A DNA stretch of 64,000 nt from Rutstroemia sp. NJR-2017a BVV2 (GCA_002946415.1 NJPS01000059.1:310001-374000); one strand, 5' to 3'. Numbered from the stretch's first letter, positions 36,736 to 49,186 are shown. Numbers and translations: made by a program. The notes: generated by a model from the letters alone, not told the origin.

Positions 36736-37815
36736 ATGGCTACAATGGAAGGTGACCCAAGCAAGAGTACACCTGCTGAAACTCCCTGCAACTTCGCAGT
36801 CTACGTAGCGGCCCAGGATGGAAAAACTGGTGGTTATGACATGCTTAAGGGCAAGATCTTTGATCTAAAGGATACTACAGCCAAGCTCACCATAGGTTAT
36901 AAACGCTTTTGGAACGATTGGTTCCATAAAGCTCTTCGACCAAAGTTGAAGACCTTTGAGCTATATCCAGTCGGTCTCGACTACCCTGGCAATGATACCT
37001 ACAGAATAGGATATAACCCGAATCATCCGAACATCGACGACCACTATTACGACTTCTCTAATACCTATTTCGACGAGAGTGATGATTTCTTCAGTTGCTG
37101 GTCCTCACAGATAGGTGAAGGAATAGATGAATGTTGGACTGGTATACTCCCTCGGCACTTTTTAGGCTGGCCAAAATGCTAATATAGTCTCACTCCTTTC
37201 ATAGATACCCAAGTTTCGATGTATCCCGACACACTAGGATCAAATATTTGTTTAGGCTTCTACTGAAATTTTGGAACACCTGGAAAAGGCTATTTGGAAT
37301 GCTGGAGATTTTCTGCTGAAGTCAAATATGGCGTTACTCAATTTAGCAGCGAAACTAGAGGTATCACGGTTGAACAGGATGGCTATATAACTTACAAAAC
37401 TTACCAAGGCTTTTTTGCTTATGAACCACCCGCTGCCGTCGCGGCTGCCCTTACAACCCTTAGAAATATGGCTGAAGCAAAACTTCCTGGTATGCTTGAG
37501 GGTTTCCTAGAAAGCCTTCAAAAGATCGACAAATTCTACGATCTTGGTTTTGATCGATTCCATGCCGTAAATCCCATTTTCGTAGCTGGGAACCTTGTGA
37601 TTGAGATGAATATTAATGGGTAAAACACCTTGATCGTGTCTTTTACACAGTTGACTGATATTTATAGTGTTGGCGAAAACGGTGAGGCAATTCGTCAGAA
37701 GCCCATAACTCCATCTAGTCCAGAGGAAGCGTCAGCGATACACAAGAGAATACGGGACCATATGAGGGACTTGAGAAAGGAGGGTAAGTACCCGGGGCAA
37801 GAAAAGGCAACTTGA
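36736..37815 (+). pseudogene. Fragmentary gene of unknown function, divergent from the large gene
   Basis: Three plus-strand frames follow each other: 36736-37182 (starts MATMEGDPSKST, with YKRFWNDWFHKALRPKL and a Tyr/Asp-rich stretch), 37294-37623 (EPPAAVAAALTTL, LEGFLESLQKIDKFYDLGF) and 37630-37815 (charged helix). Composition and spacing suggest exons of one gene. The gaps are awkward: between the second and third frames only about 30 bp with splice-like ends are available, and between the first and second the frame does not rejoin cleanly. I recognise no family. It may be a damaged gene, or an intact one whose introns I misread. It is divergent from the large broken gene at 36426, with about 310 bp between them. 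Confidence 0.42.
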
Positions 37816-39871
37816 TCACAGAACGGTAACAAGTCTGATGTACTTGAAGACTGCAGGCGATGAAGTTGCTAGCTAGCGCAATTTCAAATGTACAAACATC
37901 ACTGTCAAAGCCCCATTCTTAATTGTTATCGAGCTCGCCTGTGACCTCTAGTAGAGCGAGTTTTTTCGGGTCGACTTCGTCATATGTTTGCTCAATTCCC
38001 TTTGAGATGCTGAGCTATATCTTAACCGCGTGTCGAAGATAGTTTTCCCGAAAGTGGTCGTAGGTGTTATTGGTTTCGAGCTTGTCCGTAGTATCGAACA
38101 TCACCAGCTTTTAGTCCCACCTCATGATCGATAACCACTCGGCCGAATATATTTTCATCGACTCAGGGAGGCAGGCATAATATTATTGACTTCTATTAAG
38201 ACTATTATAGCTTCTAGCTAGGCTACGCAAAAATAATTCGTTCCATTCGGATATCCTGAACCACTCCGCTTCGTGGATCGCTGCCCCTCGATTTTACGCT
38301 CCGTTGGGTATCCGTTCAAGGGGCAATCCGCTCCGGCTTAAAATGGATTATCCACGGATCATCCAGTCCTATCCATAAATCCGTGGGTTCCAGAATGTCC
38401 TTAGAATCCGCAGGTCTACCCTACGATTTGTAGCCAGATCCCCATACTGAGCCGCTGACCTTTCCAGTGCGGCTTCGCTTTCCCTTTGGTTTAACATGCT
38501 ATGAGGAAATGTGAAGCTAAGGTGTGGGCGATGTGTATATGGTCAAGATCGAAGATCAAGTCAGCAAAGAATGAGAATATTTGGAGAGCTGCGACCAACA
38601 CCTAGAAGAGTGCCGGTCTCTCTGCTTGCATTCGTTGGGTGCCTCAGGTAATATACTCAATGTCCAGCAGATATAACGCGTCGCATCTGCGCCACTACAA
38701 ACCATACTACGGGCCTGCAGTAAAGCGGGGACATTATACTGATGCTGAACCCAGGTAATGTGCATGGAAAACAGACGCAAGATTCTGAAAGAATAGTCGT
38801 GAATGACTCGAAAGAGAACAACTACGAAATAAGAACGACCTGGCTAGCTACTCAGATCCCCCTTAGGAAACAATTCTACACGATAACATATCTCCCGCCA
38901 GGCTGATTCCTACGCATTGCATTCTTCCTCCGTATATTTTCCTGCCGTCCATCATTCTACAATCGAATGATGTTCGGAAAGGCTGTTGTAAATCATCTCT
39001 GATGCTGCGCAGTGCAATATACGGAATTCTTACTTGTGTTTGTTAAGGAAAGACTGATAAACGAGTAGTATGTTGATCACTTTGTCGCTGTTTGTCGAGT
39101 CAAAATTGACTGAAAAGAATACTGTGAATATGGGGTACATGAGAACTCACTTCATATGGGAGTACCTTCACTTTGTACTAGTTTGTAGTACTGTGAGATT
39201 CACCCATACAGCAGTGCTATCGACGGTTATCAGTCCTTTTCGGTAGCACACCTCATGATCCCACCTAGCTAGCAAAAATCAAGCTATTCTTCTCTTGACA
39301 AATACTCTCGAACAACTTTGAACCGTGTACCGATTAGCTCGAATACTAATCAAAATGTGTCTGTTACGTAGGTGCATGTGGTTACAGAAAGCGACCCGTG
39401 TTTTCGCACATGATTATCACGTGTATGTCGGAAGAACGTACGCGGCGCAGTCTTCTTGCCTATTTCGTCGATTTCGGTGCGTAATAATCTATTCTCCGCA
39501 TGATTTCAGACGAGGAGCCAGGATGAACATCGGTACAACGCAGTTTTTATGTTCAGGAAAAATTATGTCCTCACTATGAATAGTTTCGTACAGAGGTATC
39601 CCATCACGTGTCCATCAGATTCTGCACGGTACGGTAACCTTGACATGCCGTAGTTACTACGCTCATAGCACGCATGGGCGAACGTAGCTCACAATTCATA
39701 TAACCACTTCTCGCTTCGGAAAAACATCTGTTCCTCGTCATTATTGTCGCGCTTCATTTCTCCACTCTATCACCTACATCTACATTGACATCTATCATCG
39801 CAATATCATCTACATGATCCTCAGACAAGACTGCTCCCATAGCGTCTTTGCGCACATCGTACAAAGGTCGC
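37816..39871. other. Gene-free interval, possible MITE-like remnant near 38.2-38.4 kb
   Basis: No gene is supported. Around 38219-38440 a GC-rich patch begins TAGGCTACGC and ends near TTTGTAGCC, with internal repeats of ATCCG and GGATCATCC type. It resembles a degenerate hAT-like MITE but has no clear target duplication. The rest is featureless. Confidence 0.3.
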
Positions 39872-40252
39872 GTTCTTCAGTATCTGCTGTTTGGGAACAA
39901 CCCCAATACGGTCTGCGCAGTATTGGTGGTTAGGTTCCTCAGCATCCGCTGTTTGGGAACAACCCCACTACGGCCTATACAGTATCCGTGGTTAAGTTCC
40001 TCAGTATTTGCTGCTTGAGCCATCCTGAGTCGGTGCATGCGAAAGAGTTAAGGCTGCTCGTCGTGTTCTTCAGTATCTGCTGTTTGGGAACAACCCCAAC
40101 ACCGTCTGCGCAGTATCGGTGGTTAGGTTCCTCAGCATCCGCTGTTTGGGAACAACCCCAATACGGCCTGTACAGTATCCGTGGTTAAGTTCCCCAGTAT
40201 TTGCTGCTTGAATCATCCTGAGTCGGTACATGCGAAAGAGTCAAGGCTGCTC
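39872..40252 (+). repeat. 193-bp tandem duplication with nested subrepeats
   Basis: A unit of about 193 bp starting GTTCTTCAGTATCTGCTG occurs at 39872 and again at 40065, with few differences. Each unit itself holds two related subunits containing GCTGTTTGGGAACAACCCCA. The array ends about 110 bp before the gene at 40362. Confidence 0.85.
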
Positions 40253-40361
40253 TATTAGCCTGGGTGGGCGGGACACACATTAAAGTGTGGAATCATTTAT
40301 TTCCAGTGCAAGTATCCTTCATCGCGTTCATAGCTAATCACAATCACAGTAGACGGACGGC

Positions 40362-41897
40362 ATGGCGGTTCCGATCGAAAACCTCGGACTGGAGAATCTA
40401 TTACAGGAAAGAGTGTATATAAAATGGGTGGATGATGAGGGCAATCCTTATACCTTGGGTTCTTGCTTAGCTGGTAACAAAGAGAATACCAACCTTGTCA
40501 TGAAAGTGGTCTGCGATTCGGAAGGACGTATCCATGTCTATTTCTCTCTTAAGGTGACTTACAAGGTTACGGGCAAGTCTCGTCAAATGGAGATGCTATT
40601 GGTTATTCCACCACATGGTGACTTTGAATATAGCTTGAAGTTTCTTCCAATAACAGGGCTTGATGATTTATCCTTCCTTGACGCATCTGCCCTGCACGAA
40701 GCCGGTATAAGCAACCTAGAGCATATCATTGTCCTGCCGTTCGATCTACAATTCACAGGATTTGTCGTGAGAAAGGAGAAGGATTCTACGACCATCTTAC
40801 CCTCCAACCCTACCTCGAGCAAGTTGATCCAGACACTCAAATCTCTATCTGCTACGAAGAGCTTTAAGGTATATATCAGACCTAACGACTATGCTCGGGA
40901 GCATTTGAAACAGGTTCACGAACGCTTGCGTGATAGGGGCGCATGGATCTGCGAACCTGATATGTTAGAGATGTACTCTCAACAAGGCATCATGCTAGTG
41001 GACTGGTCCCTGATCAAACATCAGGAACCCAAGGGCAGACCACCGCCACGACCACCACCACCATACACCGAACGCGATGCACAAAAGTCGCCTGAAGTGC
41101 AAGTTCCGGAGTCACCCCCAAACGCAAATGCAGATGCGGAGTCACCACCTAACATTAACGAATCCATCATTCTGGCAACACCCAGTCCTCCACCGGTATG
41201 CCATGGTATTTTCTCCCCCAGCTCTCAAGAGCAGTCAGATGCCGCAGAAGACGTGGACCTCGACGATATCTACAAAGATCCAGCACACCTCGAAACTCAC
41301 TTCGAAGTCGACTCAGACGAAGAATACCTCGCCGAGCTAAACGCCCAACAACTAAGCCAACAACTCCGCCAAGCCGCCAGCACCGAGATTCTCCGCTCCG
41401 AATTCAGAGACTGGCTAAACGCAGCCATGGCTTTGAATGAAAATATCTACGAGCATACAGCTCTGACGCAAAAGCTCTTCACTCTGGGTCAAAGCGTCCG
41501 TAAGGCTAACGTTAGCTTGTTCGACGCGACGAGATCCTGGTGCTCGGCGCTGTTCTTCTGTAATCCGAAAGATTCGGATACGAATAGAGCGGAGGAATCG
41601 TTTGTTGCGGATATGGCGCGTCTGGTCAAATGGGTTAATACGCTGCGGCGCGGCGCGGAGATGACGTTGCTGATGGAGGATTTTCTGAGGCTAGGGAGTG
41701 CGGCGAGGGAGTGTGATAAGGATATGTACAGGAGGTGCAAAGTAGATGTTTTGCTGCGTGTGTTTGTGGAGTGGGAGTATGGGAGTACGGGCACGAGTAC
41801 TGGTATAAATGGGGAGAGCAGTAAGGTGTTGGCTCGAAAGGGGGATATCTTGGATATTGGCAGCAATGCGCTTAAACGTGCTAGAATGGCTGCGTAA
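40362..41897 (+). CDS. Hypothetical 511-residue protein, family not recognised
   Basis: One uninterrupted exon starts at MAVPIENLGLENLL. Residues 1-200 look like a folded mixed alpha/beta domain (YIKWVDDEGNPYTLGSCL; VIPPHGDFEYSLKFLPI). Residues 225-310 are a Pro-rich, disordered linker (GRPPPRPPPPY). Residues 330-511 are a predicted helical bundle containing SLFDATRSWCSALFF and LVKWVNTLRRGAEM. There is no signal peptide or membrane helix. Codon use and the intact length argue for a real gene, but I know no function. It is preceded by the tandem duplication at 39872-40252, which could affect its promoter. Confidence 0.78.
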   Translation: MAVPIENLGLENLLQERVYIKWVDDEGNPYTLGSCLAGNKENTNLVMKVVCDSEGRIHVYFSLKVTYKVTGKSRQMEMLLVIPPHGDFEYSLKFLPITGLDDLSFLDASALHEAGISNLEHIIVLPFDLQFTGFVVRKEKDSTTILPSNPTSSKLIQTLKSLSATKSFKVYIRPNDYAREHLKQVHERLRDRGAWICEPDMLEMYSQQGIMLVDWSLIKHQEPKGRPPPRPPPPYTERDAQKSPEVQVPESPPNANADAESPPNINESIILATPSPPPVCHGIFSPSSQEQSDAAEDVDLDDIYKDPAHLETHFEVDSDEEYLAELNAQQLSQQLRQAASTEILRSEFRDWLNAAMALNENIYEHTALTQKLFTLGQSVRKANVSLFDATRSWCSALFFCNPKDSDTNRAEESFVADMARLVKWVNTLRRGAEMTLLMEDFLRLGSAARECDKDMYRRCKVDVLLRVFVEWEYGSTGTSTGINGESSKVLARKGDILDIGSNALKRARMAA

Positions 41898-44306
41898 TTT
41901 AGTATCAAATCTGTACACTATAAAGTTATATTCTTCATTTGTATTGAATGCTCTACGAAGTATATTGATATGATATGATATCTAAACCACACCTTCGGTC
42001 GAACATCTGAGCCGCTAGGACTGCAGCTGTAGCTGTAGCCCCTAGGTTTAAAGCTCAACGGTGCGGTACGCGATGTCGGGTTGTGATTGAGGAGTTATTA
42101 TTGTCGGTCAGCGAGCCAATATTTGATCCATTTAGTGTAAAACTCTTGGAAGATAAGAGAAATCATTAGAATATTTATAAGACTTGTGTTTTATATCTCC
42201 TGACGCTAAGGTGCGGCGATGATATACTCTTGCGATGCTGGAGATCGATATCGATCCGCAACGAGATGTCCCACGCTGTATGGGCAAATCACCGATTATT
42301 GGCTGCGACCGCATAACCTTCGTCTGTGTCACCACAAACATACTTTGTATGAAGAAGGAAGTTCTGCAGTTCTGTCAATCAAAACGGGGCATCCCTTGGC
42401 GGCTGCGACGGGAAGTTTGGAATTGGAGAATCCTGACTCGTTGGACTGCGGTGCGTGTCTCAGAATGATGTCAGTCGGGTACAAATCGGATAATGATATT
42501 CGTAGGGTCCAACAAACGACTGTATGTGGTACATATATTTTGATTAATATAGATGAATGCGTTCCACAAATAACCGCAGAAGAAGGAATGATGTTCAGGT
42601 TGGTCGCCTATCAATCGATGTTGTAGGTATCAGATAATCGTCGATCAAGATCACCGTCTCCACCGACAACATAGCCCCAGTGCCCCAGGCCCATTGCCCC
42701 AAGAATGAAGTTACAGGAGACAGAAAAAGCTTAAAATCATCAGCCATGAGGGCCAAGAATGGGAATGCTGGGGTCGGTTGGAGGATGTGTATCTCCGTGC
42801 AGGCGAGGCATGCAGTGTTGTCGTCTGGACCACTTAAAGCTGGGGAAGAAGCCGTCAAAGGAGCAGAGGGGCAGTGATTGTTCTATTCTGATTCTATGAG
42901 TGTGGGTGGTTTCGACCAATCAGAGTGCATGGGAGTGCCTTTTTGTGTGTCTTTCACGCGATGCAGCCAATAATGCGGTGTGCTTTCGCAAGCCCTCTAC
43001 GGCACTTAGCGCATCGCAGTTAACGCTTTCTTTGTATGCACAGCAAAGATACGCACAATAGTTAGGGGGAGCAGAGAAGATATGGAGTGGACTCTGGGTG
43101 GTGGAAGCCGATGGAATGCATTGTGTAACAGCTCCGGATATTGCCGCTATAAGGTGAGGATGGAGTCAGGCCAGTGAGGTCGGACGTCGCGGACGTTGCG
43201 GAAAGTATACACGGCCCAAGTACGATTAATGATCCCACCGACACTCCACTCCCCTCCGCACGACCCATCGCATGACAGTGTTGCTGGTCGGCAGCGTTAC
43301 ATCGCATTTCCTGACATGCCGGCAGTGCGCGGACAGTGGAGACGGGGTACGACAACGCTTGCGACTTGCGACTTGCGTCTTGACTTAGGGAGTGCTGTAT
43401 GGACGACTCAATTTATATCTTCATGTTTGGATGGGAGCAATCCCTGGTCCTTGGTAGAGCAGTAGGCGGTTGACACTTCAGCAAAACAAGCACGGTGAGC
43501 AAGAACTTAAAGTGCCAACTTGCAACTTGCACGGTTTGGGGGGGCTCTAAAACAACGTCAGGCACGCATCGGGAATGGCCAGCAGAACTTGGCGCGCCAA
43601 GAGCGACTTGTTTGCGGGGAAATCCCTTAGCGATCAAACGCTAGAGTCCCGTCAATGCGACCTGAGTGGTGGGAGCGTGGGCGAAGTGGATACCTTAACT
43701 TGGGTGAATCAGATTCGACCCCACTCGTCCCTCCCTGCCTCTTACTGCATGCTCTGCCTCCATCCTCTCCCCTCCCTCCCCTTCTCCTGCAACTTTCCTT
43801 ATCAATCAAATAAAGACACATTTTCCATTCCACACTCGACACACTCGACACACTCCCACACATTCCCTTTCAAACAATCCTTCTCCTTCCACATCTACTT
43901 CCCATCCCTTTTTCACATCAAATCAATTGTACAACTTCATCCCCAACTGCAAAGAGATAAAGCGAGAAGCCTTGTATCACCCGCCCTCCCACACCACCCC
44001 ATCCAACACTATACGATAAGAAGATACGGCCTTCAAAGACACCACATTCAATCGACAACAAAGAAAGGCTGAGGAAAAGAGCTACTGAAACTACCCATCT
44101 GCCGGGCGATAAAGGAATCTAACAAACAAATATCACCACCTTCAATCTTATCCTGCCATTCCGGAGCTGAAGAGAGCAGCTTGCGGTCATTTCCAGAATC
44201 TCTCATCCACAGCCCGATCAGAGTTTCTACCAGCGCAGCGTCAACCACCGTCAAAGCCAACAATTATATCACTTCATTTCAACCATTCCCTTTATTTACA
44301 GAAAAA
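41898..44306. other. Gene-free interval of 2.4 kb with a long leader region
   Basis: Scattered frames (for example 42219-42626 and 43575-44072) overlap each other on both strands and show no motif. The final 550 bases are strikingly pyrimidine- and CA-rich (CACACTCGACACACTCG near 43840) and probably form the promoter and long 5' leader of the gene at 44307. A short ACTTGCG repeat occurs near 43358-43385. Confidence 0.4.
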
Positions 44307-45131
44307 ATGTCTTCCAACAGCAACAACAACGGTAACACCACCCCTCCCAACGAAGGTCGTCCTCGTCGTGGATCTATCACTGCACAAACCTTTACCAGTC
44401 TCTTCAACCGATCCAACAGCACTTCCGGAGGTCCGTCCGGACTTCCTGGCCCGATTGCCACAGCTGCAGCTCAAGACCAAAGACGACGCATGTCCATTTC
44501 AACTCTTGGTCTATCTGGCACATCTCCCACACAGCAATCGCCATTCCCATTTGCCAATCGACGATCAAGCATATCAACTGCGGGCTCTGAGTCAATCGAT
44601 GAAAGCGCGATTGATGATGAAGAAGGTCCCAGCAGAAGCAACCCCAATGCACCCTTCGCACGTCGTATGTCATTTGGTGCACAAGCACTAAGAACAGTTC
44701 GTACGGGAAGTGGTAGCCCGGGATCGTCTGGTAGAACACCCTCTTATACTACTTCCCCGTTACCCCCCATCCCTGCAGGTTCTAGAGGTGGAAATACCCA
44801 GTCTCAACAGGCAAGCACGCAATCAATGCCCAGAACTCCCTCTGACTATACTTCTTCTGCTCGTCCAGGTGATGGTGTTTTCAACTGGTCCGAGCAGCTT
44901 AGATCCCGTGCTGAGAGCTCCGTCTCTCAATCCCAGCGTCCTTCGCTATCGACATCTCCTTCGAACAGACACACGTTCAATATCCCGACCCACGAGAGAG
45001 CTAAGAGTGTTAGTGAGATGCCTGCTCCTCCTACTTCGGCGATTCCTCCCGCTCAACCACCTAAGCCTGCCAGGAGGCAACCGGATGCTTTCCAAGAACG
45101 TATTCTGAAAGGCGATTTCTACATGGATTAA
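44307..45131 (+). CDS. Conserved fungal low-complexity protein (unknown function)
   Basis: A single exon; Met at 44307 is the first in good context (GAAAAAATGTC) and gives 274 residues. Most of the protein is Ser/Thr/Pro/Asn-rich and probably disordered, but short blocks are typical of a protein conserved across filamentous ascomycetes: RRGSITAQTFTSLFNRSNS, QDQRRRMSISTLGLSG, FARRMSFGAQALR, FNWSEQLRSRAE, and the C-terminus FQERILKGDFYMD. Several R-R-x-S sites could be phosphorylated by basophilic kinases (inference). No catalytic motif is seen. The pattern of conserved islands in a disordered chain suggests a regulatory or scaffold role. Confidence 0.82.
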   Translation: MSSNSNNNGNTTPPNEGRPRRGSITAQTFTSLFNRSNSTSGGPSGLPGPIATAAAQDQRRRMSISTLGLSGTSPTQQSPFPFANRRSSISTAGSESIDESAIDDEEGPSRSNPNAPFARRMSFGAQALRTVRTGSGSPGSSGRTPSYTTSPLPPIPAGSRGGNTQSQQASTQSMPRTPSDYTSSARPGDGVFNWSEQLRSRAESSVSQSQRPSLSTSPSNRHTFNIPTHERAKSVSEMPAPPTSAIPPAQPPKPARRQPDAFQERILKGDFYMD

Positions 45132-47159
45132 AGTGGTTGGGTTGGGAGTGAATTTCTTCTTTGTTAAGGGAGCATCATTTCAATCACGAGTTGATCGTTA
45201 GCTATTCTTCTGGCGTTTTCAAGGGAACAAAGAAACTTTTCGTCTAGTGGGACGCGTTGCTTTCGTTTACAATATGGATGAAAACACATAAGTGCTGTTA
45301 TTGATTCAAGAATGAACAATTTGATCAAGAGCGAGGAGCGGAGATAGAAGAATAGGCATATGGGGTTTGTACGCTGGACGTTTCCATGCTCGAGTTTGCC
45401 TTTTATGTTTTTGGTCAATCGCCCGAAAAGAGCTGAGCTAAGCTGAGTCCAGATGACCCAACAGCGGGGCATCTTTGACATGCCACGCACAATTCATGAT
45501 TGCTTTGATGCGATGATGAGATGTGTGGATGGTGTTTGATGATTAATGACTTTTGTTTTATGTTTTCGTTTTTCGTCTCAATATCCGATACTGATATCGA
45601 TGAGATGAGATGAGCTGAGTTGTTTCTGTGTGTGGCTTCTTACTGGTTTGCGGGACGAACAAACAATATTCTTTTGGCAAAGCAAGGACGTGGGAAGTGT
45701 TTGTTTTGCGTTGTTTTACTACACAAATATTTCGTTCGCTTAACGAGAGCAACATCAACACCGGCAGCAGTATCCTGCGTTGGGTTGGGTTGTGTTTGCT
45801 TCTTTCATGTGTATTTAATATGATTTTGAATACGGATATGGATATGGATACGGGATCGGTGGGGTTGAGCTAGCTGTGTGGACTGGGTTAGCTGAGGACG
45901 GTGGTGTGGCTGTGGCTATCAGCACAGAGAGACATGAGGGGATATGGGATAGACCCAAGGGTCACAGCGCTGGGGAGAAGAATGCATGGGATGGAGATGG
46001 TGAATTTGCAGAATAGGTAAAGGAAAAGGAAATGAAATGAATGGATAGATGGGATGGAATAAGATATTCTTGAAACGGGAAATGAGAAATGGGACTTGTT
46101 TTCTTGTTATCTCAAGATTTTTACCATGATGTGTATGTGTGCGTGTATGTATGTGTCAAGATGGTGATGTGAATATAGACCATTGATTACTCCTTACCTG
46201 CTAATGCGCTAACCTTATCCTAATCGTTTCATTACAGTATAACCCCACCTTCTAATCTCTACATGAACTTATTCTGGGGATAATATAAAAGTATATAGTT
46301 GTACTTCAAATCTACGGAAAAGTTATATTCAATCCCACCAGACCGGACTGGGCCTGTCTAGTCTTTGCCCCAGATATCTTCTCGACGCGTAATATAATGT
46401 ATCCTCTGTGATATAATTTCTTTGGCTCCGAGAGGAAGAATCTTCCGAAAATGTTGAAGTTCGGGAGATAGAGATGGAGATAGAGATGAGGGTGTGTGGG
46501 TTTGGTGTTTGTGTTTGCGTTTGCGTTTGGGGAGGGGAGGAGAGGAGAGGAGAGGAGAGACGAAATAGGAATAGGAATGGGAATATTAATAGTGCAAGTA
46601 GTAAGAGTAGTGGTAGTGGTCTTTCACGGGCTGCGGACCTAGTTTAGTCTCTGGAGTGCGTCACAGCTGCAGTTGTATGAGGAGAGAAAATAAGTGTCTA
46701 GGAAGAGGATGGGGATGAATGGGAGGGGAGGGAATCGTTGGGGATAGGTGGGGTGGGGGCGGCGGTGTTATGATCCAGGTTATATAGCGATTAGGGGCCT
46801 TAAGCTCAGAAGATAACTACCTGTAGTTAGGGGGCCGGTCACGATCGAGAATACTGCGAATAGGTAGAATCTACGTAGTATTGAAAATACTAAGCTAAAG
46901 AGAAAAGAGAAAGATAAAAAGTGAAAAGGCTCGGCGGGATAAAGTAAACAGCCCTATGGCATACGGGCTAGTCCTTATTAGGTAAGGCGTTGCACGTGGT
47001 TTGAAGGACAGGTGACAGTGGCCGTGACAAAACCGCAAGAAGAGCGATTTTTGTGACTTAAATTTAGAGGGTGTATAAATCGGTACGGCTGGCAGTAGCG
47101 GAAGAGATATCTCTCTCCACGAGCGTCCATTCTGAAATTTCCATCGAACCGTCTCCACT
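45132..47159. other. 2-kb interval with microsatellites, no gene
   Basis: Contains simple repeats: GATGAGAT-type near 45600, GGATATGGATAC near 45835-45860, and TTTGCG, GAGAT and GGAGA runs near 46460-46560. A palindrome-like TAACTACCTGTAGTTA occurs at about 46816. No coding region is supported. Confidence 0.4.
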
Positions 47160-49186
47160 ATGTCTTCGTCAACTACTGTAATACACTCTTGCGAGTATTG
47201 CAGTCATCTTGTCTACTCTTTCGGACATTATCCAGCATATGGTCATGGACACATAATCAATGATCTGAAGCATTTGGGTTTTGTTTCAAGCTGGCTTCAC
47301 AGGCGAGTCTTTGTGTTCTCAATGGGTGTCGATGAAGCAAAGTTTGGGGAACAACAAGGCTGTGAATTCCTCACATGGGTGGCTCCAAAGGATGCTGCCA
47401 CAGGAAAATGGCTACGAGCAAATCTTGACAAGCAGTTCTTAAATTCTAGCACGTTTTGGCGTGTCTCCTTTGACTGGGTTGACGAGCCGGACGAGCGGTG
47501 GCGCATTGGAACTGAGACATTGACTATCCTGGCTTCTGCGGAGTAAGTTATGAACCCAGCTCACCATTATTCGTATGCGATTACCACATCTTTCGCAGCC
47601 ACCATTAAACTCTATCGTTATTTGTTTTGGAATGTGCTAAACAAGGCCTTTTTGAAAATAGAGATCCTGCAGGAGGAGAAATTAATACAAGACCAATAAA
47701 TGAGGATCCGTCATCACAATTCACATTCTCCAAAGCCCGAGGTTGGCTTTATGAGTGTCTTACAACCCACGAGTACTGCCAGAACCTGTTGGAGGAAGGT
47801 TACATGCCCCGCCGGCTTCTACGAGTTAGAGGATCAATCTCAGCACCACTGGTCAACCTCATCATAACGGACTCGCGTTTCAAACCTGCTCCATATGCAG
47901 CTCTGAGTTACTGCTGGGGTCGTGCTCAGTCGGTCGTATTAGAGAAAAAGAGGTTAGACAATTGGCTTTCGTCACTGCCCTATTGTCAACTTCCTCAGAC
48001 TCTCAAAGATGCCATAAAGGTAACACAGGAGCTAGGACTCCAGTACCTTTGGGTGGATGCTCTGTGCATTATTCAGGACGACCCAGCCGACAAAGAAGCG
48101 CAAATAGCCGGCATGGCAAATATATACTCTCAAGCACAGATCACTATTGCGGCGTCACGAGCTAATTCGGTGGACGATGGATTTTTAAAATCAAGGGATA
48201 CTGGTCCTGCCCAAGGGGGTTTTCGTCTTCCGTTCCGGTGTTCAAATGGGCAATTGGGCTATACGAGTTTGCTCAATCCGTATGCACCTGTGGGCTATGG
48301 GTATTGGTCAGAACCGTTAGATCAACGTGGTTGGACTATCCAAGAAGCTTTACTTTCAACACGAACTCTGGAGTATGGTACGATGCAATTACGCTGGACC
48401 TGTCGATCGAAGCATGACGGGCCAGGGTATGTCGATGGCTGGCTTGCTGCAAAGAATGAACCTCGTCCTTCCCGCTTTGACTGGAATCTTGTTGCTGAAT
48501 GCACCCCGGAAAATTGTGATGTGATGGTACCCATCTGGCACCTCTTGGTAGGAAACTATTCCCAACGTCATCTCAGTGAGCCAGGCGATAAGTTGTTAGC
48601 ATTGTCAGGTCTGGCTCGGAAAATTGAACGTTTGTCAGGAATGAAGTATGTTGCTGGGTTGTGGAAGAATATTATATCGCAGTCTCTGCTCTGGCACCTA
48701 CAATCTAAGCTTGGACAATACCCTATCCAATACAGAGCACCGTCTTGGTCCTGGGCGTCCGTGGACGGTGATACGGTGTTCTACGACTGCGAAATCTACA
48801 GAATAACTGTCATCAATGTTGACGTTGAAACCACTACGAACGACTCATTCGGTTCAATTGTTAGTGCTTTTCTTGAAGTAAAGGCCCGCGTCATGGAGGT
48901 GGGGATCAATGATCGAGGGGAACTAGTATCAGAAACCGAACTTGATGAATTTGCATATTACGACGTTAGTGGCAACTTCTTGGAATCAGATTCCAACAGG
49001 AAGATGTTTACCCTGTTGGAAGTGGGAGGTTCTCTAGATCATGGCCAAATGAAGCCCTCTGGCCTGATTTTACGGGAAGGAGACGATTCATTATTCCGCC
49101 GAATTGGGATATTCAAGCTTCATTGTGTCAAGTCTAGGCGGAACCCTTTCGACCAATGTGAGGAAAGGGTGCTGACAATTGTCTGA
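47160..49186 (+). CDS. HET-domain (heterokaryon incompatibility) protein
   Basis: Exons 47160-47542 and 47662-49186 join in frame (GTAAGT donor, AAATAG acceptor) for 635 residues. The HET domain begins at about residue 250 with YAALSYCWG, followed by LGLQYLWVDALCIIQDD and the IYSQAQITIAAS block, which are the three conserved HET boxes. Then come the usual RGWTIQEALLSTRTLEY and a C-terminal domain of variable sequence. The N-terminal 130 residues open with two close Cys (CEYCSHLVYSFGHY), a common start of such proteins. HET domains have been linked to cell death during vegetative incompatibility; some resemble TIR domains and may act on NAD. What this protein senses is not known. The gene looks intact. 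Confidence 0.9.

Noticed and set aside
43575..44072. 165-codon plus-strand frame before the gene at 44307
   Set aside because: Lies in pyrimidine- and CA-rich leader DNA; the translation is low-complexity His/Ser/Phe without conserved blocks.
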